Shown here: positions 57,840 to 64,000 of the stretch, piece by piece
Layout: the number at the start of each line of letters is the position of its first letter
Numbering within the stretch: position 1 is the first letter of the stretch
From: Tardiphaga sp. P9-11
GTDB taxonomy: Bacteria > Pseudomonadota > Alphaproteobacteria > Rhizobiales > Xanthobacteraceae
Assembly (NCBI RefSeq): GCF_008329525.1
Contig: NZ_NPKQ01000011.1
Coordinates: forward strand, 1 to 64,000
Direction: 5' to 3'
Length of the DNA stretch: 64,000 nt
The notes under the pieces: model-generated
What the model saw: the letters and a program-made list of their open reading frames with translations, nothing else
What the model was told of the DNA's origin: nothing
Databases searched by the model: none
Translations under genes and position numbers: made by a program

Positions 57840-59597
57840 TTATGCCAGAACCAGCCGCGTCGTCTCATCCATGCTCACATCGCGGTCGCCCAGCAAATGC
57901 GCGACTATCTGCTTCTGGGCCTCGGTTTCCACCAGCGCAAACGGATCGGGCGCCATCAGGCGATGATCGATGACGAGGCGCGACAGCAGCAGGCGCCGCG
58001 CATCGCCGCGTCGTGTATGGATGCGATGTGCTTCCCAGGTTAGCGCGATGGCGCTGGCTGCATGATATAGCGAACTGGTCGCGCGGCGGGCATCGCCTTC
58101 GTTGTCCGAGCGCGCCGCCACCTCGCGCGCGAAACCGATGGCCTTGTCCGCGAGACCACGCAGTCGATCGCGCCAGGCCTGCGGCACGCTGGGTGAATCA
58201 TCGAGCCGCGCATGAAGATCCGCGGCAAGCGCGGCTTCCGCGCCGTGCCGCCCAACCGCGCGCGTCAGCGCGTCCAGCGCGACGATATTGCCGGTGCCTT
58301 CCCAGATCGACCCGAGATGCGCATCGCGCAGCAGCCGTGCGGTAGCGAATTCCTCGATGTAGCCGACACCGCCGCGCATCTCCATCGCGTCACCGCAGAC
58401 CTTGCGCGCATCGCGGGTGGCGCGGAATTTCAGCGTCGGCGTCAGGATACGCAGTAATGCTGCAGCGTCCTGGCTGTCGGCCTCGGCACGGTCCAACGCA
58501 TCCGCGGTGAGGAAACTCATCGACAGCGCTTGCTCGGTCGCCAGCATGATCTTCATCAATTGCCGCCGGGCCAGTGGCATGTCGATGATGCGTTGACCGA
58601 ACACGACGCGGCCGCGCGCCACCGCCATGGCATCGTGATAGGCGCGGCGCATCAGCGAGGTCGACTTCACGCCATTCGAGAGACGCGACGAGTTCACCAT
58701 CTCGGCCATCTGCACGAAACCGTGATCGAGCTTGCCTACTGAATAAGCGATGGCGCCTTCGAGCTTGATCTCGCCTGAAGCCATCGAACGCGTGCCTAAT
58801 TTGTCCTTCAGACGCACGATCCGGTAGTGGTTGGGCGTACCATCATCGAGCGTGCGCGGCATCAGAAACAGGCCGACGCCCTTGGTGCCGCCGACCGCGC
58901 CTTCCGGCCGCGCGAGCAACATCACCATCTTCGCATCGGCATTGGAGCAGAACCACTTCTCGCCATACAACCGCCAGTGATCGCCTTCCTGCACGGCACG
59001 AGTGGTCAGCTTGCCGACGTCCGAGCCACCTTCTTTCTCCGTCATGAACTGGCCGCCCTGCGTCAGCTTGCTCATGTCGGTCTGCGTCAGCCCGTCGAGA
59101 TATTTTACCTTCAGTGCGTCATCGCCATAGTTCGACAGCAACTTCGCCGCCCCATCGGTGACGTTGATCGGGCAGCCCATGCCGAATTCGGCTTGATTGA
59201 ACAAAAACGTAAACGCGTGCTTGGCTGTAACCGGATAAGTCGAGGGCCAGCCCATGATGCCCTTGCGATGCGACATCGCGTGAATGCCGAATTCGCCGAA
59301 GGCCGCATTCTCCAGTTCGCGATAGGCTGGATGATATTCGACCCACTGTACATCCTGGCCGAACTTGTCCCGCTGATGCAGCACGGGGCCATGCTTGTCG
59401 GCCATTCGTCCGGCTTCATCGAGGGGACCTCCGACGAGCCCACCCAGCCGATCGAGATGCGGTTCGATATGGTTGAACAGGTCCTCAGGCAGATGAATGC
59501 GGAGCAGATCAGCCAGCGCCGGATCGGCGCGATAGAAATTCATGCCGGAGGTATCGGGCGCGATCAGATTGGCGGCAATCGGGGCATGGGCGTTCAT
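57840..59597 (-). CDS. acyl-CoA dehydrogenase, AidB-like
   Basis: A 585-residue flavoprotein. GGQFMTEKEGGSDVGKLTTRA and the LYGEKWFCSNADA segment bind FAD; LKDKLGTRSMASGEIKLEGA is the middle-domain mark. CGDAMEMRGGVGYIEEFATARLLRDAHLGSIWEGTGNIVALD holds the C-terminal helix bundle motif. The sequence resembles the AidB group, in which the N-terminal extension is longer than in ordinary acyl-CoA dehydrogenases. AidB is linked to alkylation damage in E. coli, but homologs may instead act in catabolism. GAGG precedes the ATG at 59597. Confidence 0.88.
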   Translation of the reverse strand: MNAHAPIAANLIAPDTSGMNFYRADPALADLLRIHLPEDLFNHIEPHLDRLGGLVGGPLDEAGRMADKHGPVLHQRDKFGQDVQWVEYHPAYRELENAAFGEFGIHAMSHRKGIMGWPSTYPVTAKHAFTFLFNQAEFGMGCPINVTDGAAKLLSNYGDDALKVKYLDGLTQTDMSKLTQGGQFMTEKEGGSDVGKLTTRAVQEGDHWRLYGEKWFCSNADAKMVMLLARPEGAVGGTKGVGLFLMPRTLDDGTPNHYRIVRLKDKLGTRSMASGEIKLEGAIAYSVGKLDHGFVQMAEMVNSSRLSNGVKSTSLMRRAYHDAMAVARGRVVFGQRIIDMPLARRQLMKIMLATEQALSMSFLTADALDRAEADSQDAAALLRILTPTLKFRATRDARKVCGDAMEMRGGVGYIEEFATARLLRDAHLGSIWEGTGNIVALDALTRAVGRHGAEAALAADLHARLDDSPSVPQAWRDRLRGLADKAIGFAREVAARSDNEGDARRATSSLYHAASAIALTWEAHRIHTRRGDARRLLLSRLVIDHRLMAPDPFALVETEAQKQIVAHLLGDRDVSMDETTRLVLA

Positions 59598-59687
59598 GAC
59601 GGCCTCTTGTGTTTGGCAGTTGCGTTTCCATCTTCATCATGCGCCCGCTCAGTCCGCGAATAAAGCGCCCAGCCGGAGATTTGATCC

Positions 59688-60389
59688 ATGGAAATTCCGC
59701 ACTACGAAACCGCTTTGATCGTCGGCGTCGGTGAGGGCATCAGCGCATCGCTGGCGAGGCTTTTATCCAAGCAAGGTATCCGCGTCGCACTCGCAGCGCG
59801 CAATCCCGGCAAGCTGGATGCGCTGTGCCAGGAAACCGGCGCCAAGGCCTTTGCCTGCGATGCGACCCAGGCCGACGACGTCGCCAAACTCTTTAAGGAT
59901 GTCGAACGCGATCTCGGTGCGCCCGACATCGTGGTCTACAACGCCAGCCAGCGCGCGCGCGGCGCTTTCGTCGAACTCGCGCCCGCCGACGTTGCGCAAG
60001 CAATTGCCGTCAGCGCCTTCGGCGGATTTCTGGTCGCGCAACAGGCGTTGCAGCGCATGTTGCCGAACAAGCACGGCGCCATCCTGTTCACTGGCGCCTC
60101 GGCGAGCATCAAGGGCTTCGCGCAATCGGCCCCCTTCGCCATGGGCAAGTTCGCGCTACGCGGTATGGCGCAATCGCTGGCCCGCGAATTCGCACCGCAA
60201 GGTATTCACATCGCCCACTTTGTCATCGATGGCGGTATTCGCAGCTCCGTGCGCGTCGAGCCCGCCGACAGACCTGACTCAATGCTCGATCCCGATGCTA
60301 TCGCCGCAAACTACTGGAACGTGCTACAGCAGCCCCGCAGCGCCTGGAGTTCGGAGCTGGAAATCCGGCCATGGGTCGAGAAATTCTGA
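59688..60389 (+). CDS. SDR family protein lacking the catalytic Tyr
   Basis: A 233-residue Rossmann-fold protein with GVGEGISASLARLL as the nucleotide site and FTGASASIKGF as the Ser strand. In the Y-x3-K motif Phe150 stands in place of Tyr, reading FAMGK with Lys154 kept. A group of SDR proteins with this FA-x-x-K pattern is common in Hyphomicrobiales, from memory. Without the Tyr, ordinary carbonyl reduction is doubtful. It is divergent from the AidB-like gene and 21 bases before an enoyl-CoA hydratase gene. Confidence 0.85.
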   Translation: MEIPHYETALIVGVGEGISASLARLLSKQGIRVALAARNPGKLDALCQETGAKAFACDATQADDVAKLFKDVERDLGAPDIVVYNASQRARGAFVELAPADVAQAIAVSAFGGFLVAQQALQRMLPNKHGAILFTGASASIKGFAQSAPFAMGKFALRGMAQSLAREFAPQGIHIAHFVIDGGIRSSVRVEPADRPDSMLDPDAIAANYWNVLQQPRSAWSSELEIRPWVEKF

Positions 60390-60410
60390 CGCGAAAGCGG
60401 GGCGAGGCGT

Positions 60411-61244
60411 ATGAGTAAAGTCGTAGAGGTCATCGACACCGGCACCAGCGAACTGTTGTGTGAAATCCGCGAGCGTGTTGCCGTGATCACGCTGAACCGG
60501 CCGGAAGCGCGCAATTCGCTTTCCGATCATCTGACGCCCGCATTGCGCACGATGATCCGCACCTGCGGCGAAAACCCCGATGTCGGCGCGTTGCTGATTA
60601 CCGGCGCGGGCACGGCCTTCTGCTCCGGCGGAGACGTCAAGGGCATGGGCGCCAATCGCAAACAGGCCGTGCTGGAGATGTCGTTCGACGAGCGCGTCGC
60701 AGATCTGCAGGAGCGTCAGCGCCTGCTGACCGGCGCTTTGGTCGCCGTGCGCAAGCCGACCATTGCCGCGCTGCCCGGCCCCGCTGCCGGCGCTGGTCTT
60801 GCCATCGCCATGGCCTGCGATATCCGCATCGCCGCCCAATCGGCTTTCGTCTCGACTGGCTATCTGCGCGTCGGTCTCAGCGGCGATTACGGCATCGCCT
60901 GGCTGCTGACGCGCCTCGTCGGCACGGCCCGTGCGCGCGAGCTGATGTTCACCGCCGAAAAAGTCGAGGCCAACCGCGCCGAAGCCATCGGGCTGTTCAA
61001 CCGCGTGGTGCCCGACGACAGGCTGCAGGACGAGGCTTTCATACTGGCACGCGGCATGGCGCAAGGGCCGACGCTGGCGCTGCGCTATATGAAGGACAAT
61101 CTCGACGAAGCACTCGCCTTCGATTTCGCGACAGCGCGGGACCATGAGGCGGAGCGCCTGATCCGCACCACCATGACGGCGGATCATCGCGAAGCAGTGC
61201 AGGCCTTCATCGAGAAGCGCAAGCCGAACTTCACGGGCAACTGA
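60411..61244 (+). CDS. enoyl-CoA hydratase/isomerase family protein
   Basis: A 277-residue crotonase-fold protein with LNRPEARNSLSDHL, LLITGAGTAFCSGGDVKGMG and AALPGPAAGAGLAIAMACDIRIAA forming the CoA and oxyanion sites. LRVGLSGDYGIAWLLTRLVG has Gly and Asp in the usual catalytic Glu positions, so the exact reaction is uncertain. It probably forms an operon with the SDR at 59688 and is convergent with the LysR gene, six bases apart from its stop. Confidence 0.88.
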   Translation: MSKVVEVIDTGTSELLCEIRERVAVITLNRPEARNSLSDHLTPALRTMIRTCGENPDVGALLITGAGTAFCSGGDVKGMGANRKQAVLEMSFDERVADLQERQRLLTGALVAVRKPTIAALPGPAAGAGLAIAMACDIRIAAQSAFVSTGYLRVGLSGDYGIAWLLTRLVGTARARELMFTAEKVEANRAEAIGLFNRVVPDDRLQDEAFILARGMAQGPTLALRYMKDNLDEALAFDFATARDHEAERLIRTTMTADHREAVQAFIEKRKPNFTGN

Positions 61245-61250
61245 AGCGGA

Positions 61251-62159
61251 TCAGGCCTTCGGCTTCACAGGATTTGGAGCCTTGGCAAAATCGACAAAGA
61301 CCCGCAATGCCGCCGGCAGTTGTCGGCGGCTCGGATAATACATGAAGAAGCCGGGATAGGCCGGGCACCAGTCAGCGAGGACTCGAACAAGCTTTCGCTT
61401 GGCAATCAATTCGTCGACCTGCCCTTCGAATACGTAAGCCAGCCCGGCTCCGTCCAGCGCGGCGTCCACCATCAGGTCCTGATCGTTCAGGGTGAGCGCA
61501 CCCGCGACGTCGATCTCGACCTCGATGCCGCCGCGCTCGAATTCCCAACGATAGAGCGCACCGCCCCAGAATCGATAGCGGATACATGGCAGGTCTTTCA
61601 GCTCGTACGGCGTCTGCGGCGGCTTGTGCAGCTTGAAGAAGCCGGGTGACGCAACGACGGCCGATCGTTGCCGTGGACCGATCGGTACCGCGATCATGTC
61701 CGCTGCAACGGTTTCACCGAAACGGATGCCTGCATCGAAGCCGGCAGAGACCATGTCGACAAGACCGTCATTCACGGCAATCTCGACATTGATCTCCGGA
61801 TAGACTTTCAGGAATCGTGTGACGATCGGCAGCAGCACGAGTTGTGCGGATTGCCGGGCAGTATTGAAGCGCAACGTCCCCGCCGGCTTGCCACGAAAAT
61901 GATTGAGATCTTCCAGCGCGTCATCGATGTCCTGAAACGCCGGACTGACCCGCGCGAACAGCCGCTCGCCCGCCTCCGTCAGCGCGACGCTGCGGGTGGT
62001 GCGATTGACCAGACGGACATCAAGACGCTCCTCAATGCCGCGCAAGGCGTGGCTCAGCGCGGAGGCAGACACGCCAAGCTCAACGGCGGCATTGCGAAAG
62101 CTGCGATGGCGGGCAATCGCGAGAAAGGTGGCGAGGTCGGCCGGGCCGATCAGGCTCAT
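61251..62159 (-). CDS. LysR-family transcriptional regulator
   Basis: A 302-residue regulator. The winged helix is at the N-terminus: DLATFLAIARHRSFRNAAVELGVSASALSHALRGIEERLDVRLVNRTTRSVALTEAGE, shown here only as a landmark range of residues 7-65. The effector domain follows (GTLRFNTARQSAQLVLLP). It lies divergent from the SDR gene at 62280 over 120 bases, so it probably controls that gene and itself. Confidence 0.9.
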   Translation of the reverse strand: MSLIGPADLATFLAIARHRSFRNAAVELGVSASALSHALRGIEERLDVRLVNRTTRSVALTEAGERLFARVSPAFQDIDDALEDLNHFRGKPAGTLRFNTARQSAQLVLLPIVTRFLKVYPEINVEIAVNDGLVDMVSAGFDAGIRFGETVAADMIAVPIGPRQRSAVVASPGFFKLHKPPQTPYELKDLPCIRYRFWGGALYRWEFERGGIEVEIDVAGALTLNDQDLMVDAALDGAGLAYVFEGQVDELIAKRKLVRVLADWCPAYPGFFMYYPSRRQLPAALRVFVDFAKAPNPVKPKA

Positions 62160-62186
62160 TGTTGAATCCAGCTCATGAACACATGG

Positions 62187-62225
62187 AATAAATAGAGGAT
62201 TATTTCAGTTCTAGCGAGCCGCTAG
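62187..62225. promoter_or_regulatory. candidate LysR operator in the LysR/SDR divergent region
   Basis: AATAA at 62187-62191 and TTATT at 62200-62204 form an inverted repeat in an AT-rich patch. CTAGC-GAGCC-GCTAG follows at 62211-62225. Either fits a LysR-type palindrome located 55-90 bases before the SDR start. Confidence 0.4.
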
Positions 62226-62279
62226 TTTCCTCCCATCAGCCCGGCACTGACGCGGGGCCATTACCAAAGGGAGACCACC

Positions 62280-63119
62280 ATGCGTGTCTGGTTCATTACA
62301 GGAGCATCCCGCGGTTTCGGCGCCCTCATTGCGGCGGAGGCCTTGGCCCAGGGCGATGCCGTCGCTGCAACGGCCCGCGACCCCAAAGCCGTCACCGCAC
62401 GTCTCGGCACCCATGAGCGCCTGCTGGCGACGCGGCTCGATGTCACCAGCGAGACCGAGGCCCATGAGGCCGCAGGTCAGGCCGTGAAGAAATTCGGCCG
62501 CATCGATGTGCTGATCAACAATGCCGGCTATGGCCTGCTCGGCGCGATCGAGGAAGCCAGTGCCAAGGAAGTCGAACGCCTCTATGCCACCAACGTATTC
62601 GGCCTGCTCGGCGTTACCCGCGCGGTACTGCCGCATATGCGCCGGCAGGGCTCGGGTCACGTCATGAACATTTCATCCGTCGGCGGATATGCGGGCTTTC
62701 CGGGCTGGGGCGTCTATGGCTCGACCAAGTTCGCGGTCGAAGGCATCAGTGAAGCGCTGGCCGCCGAAGTCGCGCCGCTCGGCATCCATGTGACGGTGGT
62801 CGAGCCCGGCTTCTTCCGCACCGACTTTCTGGACGACAATTCTCTGGTACGCACGACACTGGAGATCGGCGACTATCACGCCACCGTCGGCGAGACTCGC
62901 GGCCATGCCGCCGACGCCAATCATGCGCAGCCCGGCGATCCCAGCAAGCTGGCAAAGGCCTTCATGCAGCTCGCGGCTGCCAAGACCCCTCCGACCCGTC
63001 TGCCGCTCGGCAGCGACACGGTTGCGCGGATTGAGAGCAAGCACGCTTTTGTCGAAAAGGAACTGGCTGCATGGCGCGACGTGGCCAGATCGACAGACTT
63101 CGTGACACCGAGCGCCTGA
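62280..63119 (+). CDS. short-chain dehydrogenase/reductase
   Basis: A 279-residue classical SDR. TGASRGFGALIAAEAL is the cofactor site (TGxxxGxG), followed by LINNAGYGLLGAIEE, MNISSVGGYAGFPG with the catalytic Ser, and YGSTKFAVEGISEALAAE with the catalytic Tyr and Lys. The ATG follows GGGAGACCACC. Its likely regulator is the divergent LysR protein. The substrate is not clear; such SDRs often reduce xenobiotic carbonyls. Confidence 0.92.
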   Translation: MRVWFITGASRGFGALIAAEALAQGDAVAATARDPKAVTARLGTHERLLATRLDVTSETEAHEAAGQAVKKFGRIDVLINNAGYGLLGAIEEASAKEVERLYATNVFGLLGVTRAVLPHMRRQGSGHVMNISSVGGYAGFPGWGVYGSTKFAVEGISEALAAEVAPLGIHVTVVEPGFFRTDFLDDNSLVRTTLEIGDYHATVGETRGHAADANHAQPGDPSKLAKAFMQLAAAKTPPTRLPLGSDTVARIESKHAFVEKELAAWRDVARSTDFVTPSA

Positions 63120-63229
63120 ACGCCTGACTTCAAGACACGACGTTGCGACGAAGCAATCCAGAGCTAGAGAGGGAATTGGATCGCTTCGTCGCGTCGCTCC
63201 TTGCCAGAACGTGGCGACTATTGCCGTGC

Positions 63230-63841
63230 TCAGGCAAGTATCGGCTGCAGAGGCTGCGCTGCGAGGCGCCAGACCGCACAGGGATTTCCCGCTGGCACCG
63301 CATCGATCTGCTTTTCAAATCGCACTTGCTTCCAGTCGCCCGGCGTCGGCGCGAATATGAAGCCGGCCTTGCGGGCCAGTGCGAGCATTGCCTCGTTGGA
63401 GCGCAATGTATCACCGTAGAGATGTTCGGCGCCCAGCGCCGCAGCACGACATTCCAGGTTGGACAGGAGCGCCGCGCCGATGCCCTGCCCTTGCATGGAA
63501 TCGGCAACGGACAGGCCCAGTTCGAAACGGGATGTCACTTCATCGAGCGCGTAGCGTGCTTCGCCGACAATGGCCTCCGAGCCATTGCTCCAAATTGTCG
63601 CGATGACCGAGAAGCTGTCGGCCTCGCCGATATGGATGAACTTGTCGAGCTGCCCCGCCGGCAATTCGCTGGCGGCGCCCATCAGGCGGTTGTAGCGCGA
63701 CCGCACCGACAGGCCACGAAAATAGGCCTGCAGCGCGTCCGCATCGTGAAGTTCTACAAACCGAACCGTCACCGCAGCACCGCTGCGTGACAACACCACA
63801 TCGGAATACTGACCGAGGTCATCGAGGTTGAGATGTTGCAT
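63230..63841 (-). CDS. GNAT family N-acetyltransferase
   Basis: A 203-residue acetyltransferase. The acetyl-CoA-binding motif is seen as FELGLSVADSMQGQGIGAALLSNLECRAAALG, with QGQGIGAAL as the pyrophosphate loop. The N-terminal part (VTVRFVELHDADALQAYFRGLSVRSRYNRLM) resembles the GNAT domains of the Pat type that modify proteins. AAGGAG lies eight bases before the ATG at 63841. The window neighbour at 63872 is a DUF1127 gene in the same direction. Confidence 0.88.
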   Translation of the reverse strand: MQHLNLDDLGQYSDVVLSRSGAAVTVRFVELHDADALQAYFRGLSVRSRYNRLMGAASELPAGQLDKFIHIGEADSFSVIATIWSNGSEAIVGEARYALDEVTSRFELGLSVADSMQGQGIGAALLSNLECRAAALGAEHLYGDTLRSNEAMLALARKAGFIFAPTPGDWKQVRFEKQIDAVPAGNPCAVWRLAAQPLQPILA

Positions 63842-63871
63842 GACAGTCACTCCTTGACGATCGGATCGCCC

Positions 63872-64000
63872 TTACGCGCGCCAGAAAGGCTTGCTGGCCT
63901 CGGCCATCACGTCGCCCACTGACAGGCCGGCGTCATGGATGTCGCGCTCGCTCCAATGCGCGAGTTCGCCGCGCTGATGAGCTCGTTCCCGCCACGTATG
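63872..64000 (-). CDS. DUF1127 family small protein (partial, cut by window end)
   Basis: The last 42 residues are visible, from HTWRERAHQRGELAHWSERD to a C-terminal EASKPFWRA. The pattern R-G-E-L-x-x-W-S-E-R-D-I-x-D-x-G-L-S followed by K-P-F-W-R is that of DUF1127 (YjiS-like) proteins. Some members in alphaproteobacteria affect phosphate and carbon metabolism or RNA turnover. The start lies beyond the window. Confidence 0.85.
   Translation of the reverse strand, partial: HTWRERAHQRGELAHWSERDIHDAGLSVGDVMAEASKPFWRA

Overview
The window looks like a chromosome segment from a GC-rich alphaproteobacterium of the order Hyphomicrobiales, probably the Bradyrhizobium/Rhodopseudomonas/Afipia group (Nitrobacteraceae). 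The reasons are red-type (form IC) RuBisCO in a cbbFPTALSX operon, a glutathione-linked formaldehyde pathway, small Lys-rich MAKG-RETKKPKK proteins, and an intergenic repeat (44823-45320) that I recognise from memory as typical of this group. The genus assignment is inference; no rRNA gene is present.

Left part (1-33.8 kb) is a C1 and autotrophy superlocus. Positions 1-944 hold a decayed CDF cation transporter and hairpin-rich repeat DNA. The minus-strand operon cbbF-P-T-A-L-S-X (8898-945) encodes the Calvin-cycle enzymes, but its divergent regulator cbbR survives only as a frameshifted, truncated remnant (9085-9381). Next comes the minus-strand series xoxF-xoxG-adhC-gfa (13888-9680): lanthanide-type methanol dehydrogenase, its cytochrome, glutathione-dependent formaldehyde dehydrogenase and the hydroxymethyl-glutathione synthase-like protein. 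An AraC-type regulator and a stand-alone pqqA lie upstream. A long module of PQQ-dehydrogenase-associated genes follows (16-28 kb): SoxYZ-like carrier, zinc hydrolase, XoxJ-like binding protein, CXXCW protein, and an ABC system with beta-propeller and binding protein. It contains a serine hydrolase that looks out of place. fghA, a LuxR-type response regulator, a histidine kinase and a TonB receptor complete it. Read together, methanol goes to formaldehyde, formate and then CO2, and the CO2 is refixed by the Calvin cycle; formate dehydrogenase is not in the window.

Middle part (33.9-45.5 kb) holds stress and glycan genes: a cold-shock protein, three very small proteins, a GH130-type glycosidase next to a glycosyltransferase fused to a glycosidase-like domain, and a DUF892 ferritin-like protein. 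Then come an acyl-CoA dehydrogenase, an enoyl-CoA hydratase and a secreted 5'-nucleotidase, followed by about 0.9 kb of repeat DNA.

Right part (45.5-64 kb) is mostly core genome: a GGDEF/EAL protein, a histone-deacetylase-like amidohydrolase, and the line xseB - membrane hydrolase - dxs - deoxyribosyltransferase - tlyA - RNA methyltransferase. After that come acyl-CoA and short-chain dehydrogenase genes, a LysR/SDR divergent pair, a GNAT acetyltransferase and a DUF1127 protein cut by the window edge. I found no tRNA, rRNA, CRISPR array or intact insertion sequence.
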